Positions 55,373-64,000 of a stretch of DNA of 64,000 nucleotides are shown piece after piece. The DNA comes from Niebla homalea (lineage: Eukaryota > Ascomycota > Lecanoromycetes > Lecanorales > Ramalinaceae). Under the pieces are notes generated by a model that was not told the DNA's origin, searched no databases, and saw nothing but the letters and a program-made list of their open reading frames with translations. Within the stretch, counting starts at the first letter, position 1, and each line of letters starts with the position of its first letter. The position numbers and the translations under genes are program-made. The stretch covers positions 62,001 to 126,000 of the forward strand of contig JAHGAU010000006.1 in assembly GCA_019925105.1 (NCBI GenBank), given 5' to 3'.

Positions 55373-56485
55373 GTTCGGGGATATTTAGGGGAGACTGAAG
55401 CTGGATTAAGATTACTAGTAGGAGGTAGTGTTAGCATGGCACTCTTTCTGTATGTGTTTTGGTGTGGGATCAACATACTACTCATGAGATTAAATCAAAG
55501 GATGTAAAGCACAGACAGATGCAGTATGTGCGAGGTGTAGAAAAGCAGACGAGAAGAAGGGAACAAGTAAGGGCAGGAGGATCAATTGACGAGGCTGAAT
55601 GGGTCAAAGCCTAGAATTCCATTCCATTTCCATATTGCAGAGTGTCAACGCTAAAGGTCAGATCCATCATCCATGTGGCATGTACCCACCACTTTGGATC
55701 ATTCCATCCCGTGTGTCGCGGGAAGCTGCAGCTCGAATAGAACAATATGGTCGATCATCAACATCATTCAAGGTGGCTTGTAAAGCAGGTAAAGCAGTGC
55801 AGAAGATGGCTGAGGCCAGACAATAGACGACGGAGAAGCTGCCATGGTGGATTCACTTGGATGTTGTGAATCCAACCTCACATTCGTCCATCACACTTTG
55901 GATCCGTCCGAATTTGTCAATCTCTCATTCGCCTAATTCGCGGGTGGATCTCACTGGTGGCGAGCCGCTTATCCAATCTGGGTTCTAGATGTTCCTTCGG
56001 CGGCGACCGGAGTATTTTTGTCGGGTTGGCCTGGGCTGTGTCTTCAATTGGGGGCTCATCATCAATCCCACGTGTTCGATCTAGTGAGGCTGCCCACCTG
56101 TGACACCCGCATCATCGTCAAAATGGAATGATGATGTCGCGGATCTTGCAAGGTGAGATTCGCGGATACAAATATCTGTAGATGAAGGAGTTGATCAACT
56201 GATCTTCAAGCATGCTCATTGCTCAGACCAGCTTCGGGAGGGCCCGGCGACTTTGATTGATCCGAGACCAGATGTGCTAGGTACGCATTGAGTCTAGTGC
56301 ATCCAGTCCTATCTGAAACAAATCCAGCAAACCGTTTGGTTCTTGGCATCAAACTTCTTGTATTCACTCATCCATCACCATCGATTCGACATCGTGACAT
56401 TGTACGCGCACCTATAATCGCCTGTCTCCACTCTCTAGGCCTAAGCTGCGGATCGCTCTTACCTCGAATCCCAATCCTAATCCTG
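55373..56485. other. Intergenic spacer
   Basis: Promoter side of the membrane protein and 3' side of the next gene. No feature supported. Confidence 0.5.
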
Positions 56486-58144
56486 TCAGTCCACGCGAGG
56501 ACAATGAATTACCCAACCCCCCTCAACCTGACTACGATACTTCAACTTATCCTTTCCCGAAATGACTTGCCTCTCCTGCCACTCCTCACGAGCATTCAAT
56601 TCTTCTTCCTCTCTGATGAACTTCTCCTCTGCCTCTGCTGCCGTCTTCTCAAACCTTGCCATCACCTCCCTCATGGCCGTTCTTCCCCGAATTGGCATTG
56701 GATGGTGTAACATCAGCTCATCCGAATCCAATTGCACCTTCCCAGAATAATCCTCCTCTGCGTCTCTTGCGTGGCGGACCAGCGGCGGCGTGATAGGCGG
56801 TGGACTGGGTGGGGCTCTCCTCTCCAGAGCAGCAAGGGCGTACGAGATGGCTTGCCCACGATCAGGCGATAGGTAAGCTTTACGCTGCCAGATTGGAAGT
56901 GGCCGGCTTGATTTATGAGCCCGTTGTGCTGGCGTGAAAGATCTTCCGGGAACCGGTGACGGGTGAGGTATGCGTGATGAACCCGTAGCCACGTTGCTTA
57001 TGGCATCGGTTAGAGTAGCATTCTGGGAGGCGGTCGGTGGACGGGAGAAACTCTCCGTAGATTCCGGCTTCACCGTGTATCCAGCTTTGAGGACGTCGGG
57101 TAAGGAACTCTGTGATTTCTGGAGGCTATTAGGGATGATGTTTGGCTTAGATTTGAGTGGCTCGAGCGAAAATGGTCCAGGTTGTTCTCGTGCACGCAGT
57201 GGCAAGCTTTTCATGTCTTTCAGATCCGTCCGAGGGCACCCGGACTGTTTCTTGGGGGCTTCACGCTTGGTGACTGCCTTCCCGGCATCTCTCTGTACTT
57301 CGAAATTCCCTTTTCTCTTCAGTCTCCTTTGATTGAAACCCAATGGATTGATTGAAGGGGACTTATTGATGCCGACTTTTCGTACATCTCCAGTCGCCTT
57401 GTAAGCCTGTACAGCGGTTCGAGGCGTTGCAGCAGTATTGTGTGCTCTATCATCCTTGCAGTCATTCAGGTATTTGATCCTGCCCACTATGCACCTGCGG
57501 TTGAAAGCTCGTGCAGACGCTGATGTGGTATTGAAATTGATCTTGCCGAGGAGCAGGCCCGCATCGAACTCCCGGGCAGTACTTGGCTCCTTGAGGAACG
57601 CCAGTGCCGGTTCGGTTTGTGTATCAAATGAGACCTCTGTGACTCCGAGCAGCCTGGGTCCCGCCTCAGCATCTGCTTCTTGAATCTCTGTTTCGGCTTC
57701 TGACGATTGTGCGTCACTTTGTTGCTTTCGCTGTTGAAAGACCGCGCCCCATCCATCCTTTCTCAATGCCTCGACACTTTTCCCAAATAGCGGCGATGTC
57801 ACATCTGGCTCATATTCGTCGCTTGAAGCAGACGGCGTTGTCTCTGCAATCGGTTGATCGTACTCAAGCGGGATAGGCGATATTGTCTCCAGATGGGGCC
57901 CGCGCCGTGGCGTTGACACGTAAAGATACTCGCCATTCCAGGGGTTTCGAGGCTTGTCCTTTGGAGATGGTGTAGATGGCTTTTCTGGGGTCAAAGAAGG
58001 GTTGCTCCCGTTACCATGATGCTCAGACGGGGTGGAAAATGCGGTTGAGGATGATGTGGGTTGTTGCTTAGCTCCGGGCACGGCTGTCGAATCGAAGGGA
58101 TCGTCAAAATTGTGTCTGGACGAGCGCCGAGCTTGGCCGGCCAT
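56486..58144 (-). CDS. Hypothetical disordered protein, 552 aa
   Basis: One uninterrupted frame. It opens at 58309, but the ATG at 58144 (MAGQARRSSRHNFDDPFD) starts text that looks coding, while the preceding 55 residues do not. The protein is largely disordered and rich in Ser, Pro, Lys and Arg. Low-complexity blocks alternate with short conserved-looking motifs: WNGEYLYVSTPRRGP, SPLFGKSVEALRKDGWGAVFQ, and the C-terminal helix RTAMREVMARFEKTAAEAEEKFIREEEELNAREEWQERQ, a likely coiled coil. No signal peptide or membrane segment. Could be a nuclear or cytoskeleton-associated scaffold; no family recognised. Its length and unbroken frame make it a real gene. Confidence 0.75.
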   Translation of the reverse strand: MAGQARRSSRHNFDDPFDSTAVPGAKQQPTSSSTAFSTPSEHHGNGSNPSLTPEKPSTPSPKDKPRNPWNGEYLYVSTPRRGPHLETISPIPLEYDQPIAETTPSASSDEYEPDVTSPLFGKSVEALRKDGWGAVFQQRKQQSDAQSSEAETEIQEADAEAGPRLLGVTEVSFDTQTEPALAFLKEPSTAREFDAGLLLGKINFNTTSASARAFNRRCIVGRIKYLNDCKDDRAHNTAATPRTAVQAYKATGDVRKVGINKSPSINPLGFNQRRLKRKGNFEVQRDAGKAVTKREAPKKQSGCPRTDLKDMKSLPLRAREQPGPFSLEPLKSKPNIIPNSLQKSQSSLPDVLKAGYTVKPESTESFSRPPTASQNATLTDAISNVATGSSRIPHPSPVPGRSFTPAQRAHKSSRPLPIWQRKAYLSPDRGQAISYALAALERRAPPSPPPITPPLVRHARDAEEDYSGKVQLDSDELMLHHPMPIRGRTAMREVMARFEKTAAEAEEKFIREEEELNAREEWQERQVISGKDKLKYRSQVEGGWVIHCPRVD

Positions 58145-59009
58145 TCTTGGATCAAAGAATCCGAGAGGGCGGTATGCTTGACTTTGCCCTTGCGCAAATG
58201 GGATCAGAAGGTGGTCGCAACAAAGCAAGTGTGATTTGGGTAAGGAAGAAAGGAGGATGGAGGGTGAGACATGATGGTGATCTGCAATGTCGCGAGGATG
58301 TCTCGACACATTGTTACGTATGGTGTCGAGATTTCAAGGTATTTGATAGGATGTGAGAATCTTCAGGGTGTTGAGTATATGCAAGCATTGTCGAAGACAC
58401 GAAAAACTTGAGATGTCATCGCGAGTGAGTGGTGGCGGTAACACGGTAGAAGGAGCATGATACAGGACAAGGTCAATACACAACTTGCAGGTTCCAGCAT
58501 CGCCACCAAAGGGTATTTTTGCAGATTGCAGACAGCAGCCATCAAATGAGCCTGGAAAATTTCCAGTCACTACAGTGTATTAGAGTATCTGTATCTAAAT
58601 TGTCCAGATATGCTATTTGATGGAGAATTCGCATTGTAAAAGAAATACTAAGCTCTGAAGCCAAGGAACAGGAGTGAGCTATGCCAAAACCGGGTTGGTA
58701 GCTTCAAAGGCTGCAAGGGGTCATATCCGCGTCAATCGCGCCGCGAAGGCGTCCGGCAGCGTCTGTTGAGCTCCCAGACCTCACTTCATCATCTCAGCAG
58801 CGTCATCGTTGTTGTCATAGCTCCGTATTGGTGGCTTGTATCATCATGTTCGCAGCCGTTATGCCTTCAAAACGTCAGTCATCCTCCTCGTTGTTCAAAT
58901 CCTCAAATGAGACTGACTTGGCTCTCATCGTTGCCAAACATCCTGTCAAGGGCCCAGTAAATGGCCGTGTCGTGCTCAGAAGGGACTGTGATACGTCAGT
59001 AATGTTGCA
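58145..59009. other. Intergenic spacer
   Basis: Promoter region of the previous gene and undefined sequence; nothing supported. Confidence 0.45.
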
Positions 59010-59528
59010 TCAACAGAATATTCGATATCCACTGGATTCAGCAACTTGCTTACTGTGAAGGTCAGGGTGTGCTCGCAATATGGGGTGTTCCTCTGTGAGT
59101 GGACATGGCTCATTTCGCCAAACGACTTGATTGGCCGCCGTTGAGCCGTATGGCACGTTCTCTAGCTTATTGGTTGCTTTGAAACCCGTATGCTCTTTCT
59201 CCACCCTGGCCGAGGCGATCATTGAGTTGCGAAATGAGGAATGCTGCTGGGAGGTCTGCTGCGAGCTTGTGTTGTCATTCTGCCGGCGACGAGAACAATA
59301 TTTGCTTTTAAGGCGCCGGAAAAAGGTCTTCAATCGACGCATGGGATGCTCTTTCTGGCTCGGGAAAGCCGTGTATCCTTCTGGTATGAGTGTGGACCGT
59401 CTGTATGGAAGCCTGCGAACCAAGTGGTGAGTAATAGAGCTGTATAGAGGCTGTTGCGGCCGTTCATACCCAGATTCAGGGTCCAATTCCCCTTCTTGCC
59501 ACAGATCTAGTGATTTGGCTACCTGCAT
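59010..59528 (-). CDS. Possible small basic hypothetical protein
   Basis: An open frame of 172 codons with an ATG at 59528. The middle is very basic (HPMRRLKTFFRRLKSKYCSRRR) and is followed by a Gln/Ser-rich stretch. No signal peptide, no membrane helix, no known motif. Another minus-strand frame (59725-59519) overlaps its 5' end and could be an upstream exon. This may be chance; I list it because it is the only sizeable frame with biased, protein-like composition between 58.2 and 61.2 kb. Confidence 0.35.
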   Translation of the reverse strand: MQVAKSLDLWQEGELDPESGYERPQQPLYSSITHHLVRRLPYRRSTLIPEGYTAFPSQKEHPMRRLKTFFRRLKSKYCSRRRQNDNTSSQQTSQQHSSFRNSMIASARVEKEHTGFKATNKLENVPYGSTAANQVVWRNEPCPLTEEHPILRAHPDLHSKQVAESSGYRIFC

Positions 59529-61279
59529 GGTGATAGAATATGCTCCCTGTGGACAGTGTCAGCTCCTATCACAGCCACGTTCCTATTAACAGCAGCACTG
59601 CTTTCCAAAGTAGGACCTGTTCCTGAACCAGGATCCACAGAGAGGGCAGTGAGATCAGTGGCAATCTCAACGTGTATGTATTGCTTCAGGGACCGGAATT
59701 GAGAGCCATGAGTAGTGTCTAGCACGTACCTGGAAACAACGGGGGTGAGTAAAGTGCGCTAGTGACGCGATCCAGTAGCTCAAAGCAGGAGCTCTTAGCA
59801 ATTGCAGCAATGCTAGCTATGCTTATGAGTATGTATGATGCCAGAGCGATTAGAATGTGTATCCAGGAGCACTGTTGTGTTGAACAAACGAGCAGAGCTC
59901 CGTGGGAGCGAGCACACCTACCCGCTCCATGCTAATTTCTTTGACGAAAAGAGTTAAGCCCGTCAGTGAATGCGTATGGAATGAGCGGTCAACGCCACAC
60001 TGACCCCTCAAAGGACCAAACAGACCTTTCGAATTTCTCCCTATAGTTTGGGGACCATAAAGCAAGCTCTCACATGTAGATCGATTATTGACGCGTCACT
60101 TGATTTCACACGAATGCCCTTCACCCCTGATCATTCTGCTACCCATTCTTAGTGAAGTCAATACTTGGGTGGTTTTGGATCACCCCCGAAATAGCATCAA
60201 ATCGATTGACCCTGCAAAGTTGCTGACCTGTCTGCCTCCTTTGTTCCTGAGCACTCCTTCCACATTCCAGTCTGGTCCCGTAGCCTCTGTATCTGCTAAC
60301 AGCTTCTCTGCCGGACCTATACAGGCGCAGATATCACTATCCCAATATGAATTGCCATCCGAATATTTGGGCTTTCGCCCGTGATCCTCAACAATCATAG
60401 GCTAATGGCGGGCGCTTGAACCTCGTTCATTCTCCTAGAAGCTTGCTCTACAGCTTCACTCCTGATTTTCAGCGGTCTGTTCCGTCCTTTTCATCTTCCG
60501 TTCTCGGCGATGTGCAACTCTGACGGGGACTTCAAGGCTCTGCTACGTGACCTGGGTCCAGAGCCTCACGGACAACGAGCTTTGAGAGAATCATCTACGT
60601 GAAGGTATTGTACCAGGCTTCTCTGTACAATGTATGCTTGATCACTGAATTATGCTCTGAGGATAAAATCATCCGGTGCAGTACGCGTGATAGACTGGAA
60701 AAAGCATCGAGACAGCGGGGGATGCTATAAGCGAGCTATAGGGATAGACTAGGAGGGCAAGCCAAGAGATGCAGCAAGGGGCATATCAGAGGGAAAGAAG
60801 GGCAACAGTGAGGGCATAAATCAACAGCGTGATGGGTATCATGCTGGGATTATCGAGTACGTGATATGTCTGAGGCAGCACATAAACACAAGCCTTGCTC
60901 AGCAATGTGCATCCTTGAGCTCTGGGTGGCCGGATGTGTAGGTTCTCGATGGCAAGCCCAGCCAGCGTACTTGTGGACGAATGAATTGATTATCGTAGGG
61001 GTTAACATGGTGTTTCTGTATCCCATGAAGGTTGAGGGGGTATAGCATTGTATTGCTTTGTCTTCTTGTACCCAATTATGGAGCATGCTGGTGCTCTTTC
61101 ACTCCATTTTCCCCCTTCGCCACCCCCTGTATTCGAGAATATCCCATTGCGAGGCATGCTGGGCACGCGGCTCTAGATCGAGAACGGTGGATCTGCGATG
61201 CTTCTTTGAGATGTTGTGTAGCTGTCCATTTGCCAACGTACGCAAGGCTCATTGGGCTCGCGCGGCCTCGAGAGGGGGT
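59529..61279. other. Gene-poor region, about 1.7 kb
   Basis: No supported gene, RNA or repeat. Confidence 0.45.
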
Positions 61280-61867
61280 TTATTCTGCTTGCCGCTGCTC
61301 GTCTCTCTCCTTCTCTGAGATGAATCGATGTAGAGTCTCATAAAGCCATCTCTGCAAAGCCACAGCCCACTCGAAAGCCCACTCGAGTATCCGCTCGCGA
61401 AAGCCTGAGCGGAAGGTCCGTCCTCTCCTCTCGCGGGAGCTTGAACGGGACCTCGGTGCTCTCCTCCTGCCGGAGCCTGAGTGAAACCTAGGTCTTCCCC
61501 GTTCAGGGGAGGCCTCCGCGGTACGTTGAGAAGCCTCTGTGGTACGTTGAGGAGAGGCCTCTGGGGTACCTTGGGGAGAAGCCTCTGTGGTACTTTCAAG
61601 AGAAGGCTCTGGGGTGCTTTCAGGAGAAGGCTCCGGGGTACGCTCAGGAGAAGGCTCTGGGATATTATTCTCGAAAGACACCAGCTCCCTTATTTCTTCC
61701 GCCTGTCGTTCCCAGTCCCTGATCCACGGTGGTGGCTCTCGGGCTCTGATACTCATAGTGAGAGGTGCGGAGGATTCTAGTGGTACGGCTGGAGGAAGCT
61801 GAGGGGCTCGACGAGCTCGCCACCTGCGCCAGTGCCAGAGAATGAGTCGGATTGTATTGAAGAGCAT
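61280..61867 (-). CDS. Hypothetical protein with 8-residue Pro/Ser/Glu repeats
   Basis: Open frame of 195 aa from ATG 61867. The N-terminus is hydrophobic then basic (MLFNTIRLILWHWRRWRARR), which could be a membrane anchor. Residues about 68-122 are imperfect tandem repeats: PEPSPERT, PEPSPEST, PEPSLEST, TEASPQGT, PEASPQRT, TEASQRT. They are followed by an Arg/Ser-rich stretch (RRRAPRSRSSSRERR) and a C-terminal amphipathic, Trp-rich helix. The DNA repeat unit is 24 bp, with later units diverged at third positions. An SR-like or anchored low-complexity protein is possible. No family recognised; a chance frame is not excluded. Confidence 0.45.
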   Translation of the reverse strand: MLFNTIRLILWHWRRWRARRAPQLPPAVPLESSAPLTMSIRAREPPPWIRDWERQAEEIRELVSFENNIPEPSPERTPEPSPESTPEPSLESTTEASPQGTPEASPQRTTEASQRTAEASPERGRPRFHSGSGRRRAPRSRSSSRERRGRTFRSGFRERILEWAFEWAVALQRWLYETLHRFISEKERDEQRQAE

Positions 61868-64000
61868 GTCTGAAAGACTTGTCTTGCCGATGGACGGTTA
61901 TTGAAGGATCACAGGAGATTTTTGAAGCCGCGTCCGCTTTGTTTCTCGTTCTAGCAAGCGTTTAGAGTTAGCTATGGATAGCTTAGCAGCAGCAATTTGA
62001 GGACGAAGGGCCACCGTACATTATTCCCCGCGGTCTGAAGCGTGCTTGGGTGTCGGACAAGGATCGACGGGAGAGGTTTTTTGGATCGTGCACCCCCCAA
62101 ATCGCTTGGATTAGGGAAAAAATGCCGGTAGCTTGTAGACAACCCCTTTAATATGGGCTGACTGTATGGGGTGCTTGACTGGAGACGTGAGTAGATCAGA
62201 ACCAGTGGGTGGATTTGTTGGGGAGAAAGTGAAAATGGAAAACAAATTTGGGTACGGCGTCTTTTCGCCAAGTAGTGAAGGTGTTGATGGTCTCCCCGTC
62301 ACCATCCTTCCTACTCCCAGCACCCATCCCATCACTGTCTCTGAGAATCGTCTATTAGAACCGGGGTCTCTCAGTCCAGGTCTCATCAATGAGCGCTGCC
62401 GGTCGCTGTCTCGGTCTCAAGGACGCTGTGGGCTGATCCAGGGCCTCCTCAAGTGCTCAGCGCCGCAGAGTGCTTTGCGGCTCTCCAGCGAACCTGGACG
62501 GCTCTCAATGCTCCAAGCTGCATAAAAAGACGCTCTCAGTATCTGAGCATCCGAATGTAGCTTTCGAGCCACTTCGCAAGGTCTAATCTCTCTACCTCTG
62601 TACTTGTACTGCCGGCGAAGGCGGACCCAGCCCCTGGCTGGGGAAATTGACGCCAATCAACGCTCACACAGGTCCAGGGTTGCACGAGACCTCATCAGAA
62701 TACTCTTTGGACCAGAATCTAAAAGAGGAGGGTCCTACATACCTGATGGTGAGGCTAGAGTCATGAATGGGCCTCCCTGAGGTGAGTCTCCACTCCAGAA
62801 CTACCACGACGTTCAAATACCGCTCTTTTGACAGTCAACCAGCCTCCCTCCTCGTACACAGACTGCTGTCACGGGATTCTACCTCCCAGTCCCTCGAATC
62901 CTACAGTTGACGCGAAATCTGGCCGCCAGAGCGATCTAAGGCGGTGGATCCTGAGGCCGGCACCCTCTTGATCACGATATTCGACAGCCACGCTTCGGCC
63001 AAACAGAGCACAAAACGAAAACAAGTCGCCCCTCGTCCACATTGCCTTCGAAGCTATACTCCCTCGTATCCAAACTCCCCCTTTACCACACCCGGCTGAA
63101 AGATTTGGGCCGTCAACGTAGGAAAAAGGCCATCCCTCCCATCATAATCCGGCTGGTTGCAATGCTCCAGTCGCATCACCTGAAGAAAAAAAACCTTGGG
63201 CCTACCATCCGAGAAGCTATTTACCTACAAAGCTCCTTTGATCTCACGCCTGGCCCACAGGGTGAGTCACGCAGTCGGAGGAAGGCGATCCCGTCTTCAT
63301 CCTCTGGCGCACGCGACGCTCAACCTGAAGTTCAACTCCGAGACAAATTGCCCTGTCTTCGGAGAGAATTGCGTACCTCCTTGACAGGCCTGCTCGAAGC
63401 AAAGCCTGAGCAGGACGAGGAGGCGGAGAGACGGCCCTCGGAAGAAAAGTACCTACAGCATTTGAGTACATTAAAGAAAGGGGGCAGAGGCTACGGCAAT
63501 ACGGCTAGAGTCATAATTAGATGGTTTCTCTTACAATAGGACGCAGATGCAGCATTTAGGGGGAAGAAAGCGCATCCAGCAGTCGGAGCGAAGGCCGGGC
63601 CACAATTCTGCGGACAGAAAGTACAAGAGCAAGGCGAGACATCACGAAAGAATAGATGGGAGTCAATCAAATGAGAAAACAAGACCAGAGCATGTATCTA
63701 GAAAACAGAGATTGCCCAATCCATGGGAAAGGCTTGACGTTGGATCTCGCTTCCCTTGAGTTTGTCTGCCCCCGCAAACCCAACCGCGTTGCCAGCGCGC
63801 GGATCCTTGCAGAACAAGGGCAAGCGCTCGTGCCAGCGCAGCCGATCTGGCAGGTACAAGACTTGTCTCCATTCCTTCCTCACCCCCACAGTCCCACTCC
63901 CATGCGCCAATGTAACTTTTCTCCTCCTGTGCCTTGAGCCTGCGCCCGATCCAGTGTAGTGTAGGCTTATGCGCCCTCGCCGAAGCTGGCGGCGAATTGG
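61868..64000. other. Right end, no supported gene
   Basis: Open frames at 62166-62525 and 63042-63539 (plus) are the longest. They have Arg/Ser/Leu-rich text and overlap similar-sized frames on the other strand. The region may contain decayed mobile DNA, but I see no reverse transcriptase, transposase or terminal repeat and call nothing. Confidence 0.4.

Noticed and set aside
1..64000. CRISPR array, rRNA or tRNA genes
   Set aside because: No regularly spaced repeats and no convincing tRNA T-arm or rRNA segment found by eye; CRISPR is not expected in a fungal genome.
61868..64000. Transposon remnant at the right end
   Set aside because: Composition is odd, but there is no transposase, reverse transcriptase or terminal repeat that I can point to.

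Overview
The window comes from a filamentous ascomycete (Pezizomycotina). Genes carry short introns (about 48-130 bp) with GT...AG ends. Products are typical of such fungi: secondary-metabolite tailoring enzymes, a Zn2Cys6 regulator, Pth11-type rhodopsin-like membrane proteins, a HET-domain relic and small secreted cysteine-containing proteins. I worked out exon structures by hand from splice consensus, frame continuity and family fit. Most spliced models close exactly in frame. No species is claimed.

Region 1 (1-14.5 kb) reads as the tailoring part of a biosynthetic gene cluster. It holds the 3' end of a P450, a class II O-methyltransferase, a secreted FAD-linked oxidase (minus strand), a second complete P450, a second FAD-linked oxidase, a short-chain dehydrogenase (minus) and a membrane-bound O-acyltransferase of the wax-synthase/Tri7 type. 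No backbone enzyme (PKS, NRPS, terpene cyclase) is in the window; since the first P450 is cut by the left edge, the cluster probably continues leftwards. A zinc-type medium-chain dehydrogenase (21.8-22.9 kb) and a Zn2Cys6 transcription factor (23.8-25.9 kb) may belong to it, but unrelated genes lie between.

Region 2 (15.7-18.2 kb) is a tandem duplication of a gene for a small protein with a conserved CxC / CxxH / CGH / CxxC array. Exon 1 length, intron phase, promoter blocks and 3' flank are all conserved. I do not recognise the family.

Region 3 (20-37.7 kb) is accessory. It has two rhodopsin-like 7TM genes, a pair of paralogous secreted-protein genes (one intact, one broken), a three-exon gene for a 192-aa protein, a single-pass protein with a mitochondrial-type N-terminus, and long gene-poor stretches.

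Region 4 (37.7-41 kb) is gene-free simple-sequence DNA: tetra- and pentanucleotide arrays, pyrimidine and G-rich tracts.

Region 5 (41-64 kb) holds a secreted protein with C-terminal Kex2-like sites, a HET-domain pseudogene, a divergent pair that looks like the two halves of plant Tm-1 (UPF0261 and TIM-barrel), an 81-aa secreted six-cysteine peptide, a 931-aa polytopic membrane glycoprotein, a 552-aa disordered protein, and near the right end a protein with 8-residue Pro/Ser/Glu repeats.

Several genes (acyltransferase, dehydrogenase, HET gene, possibly one near 34.0 kb) are broken by 1-2 bp changes in very short repeats. These may be real decay or assembly indels; raw reads would decide.
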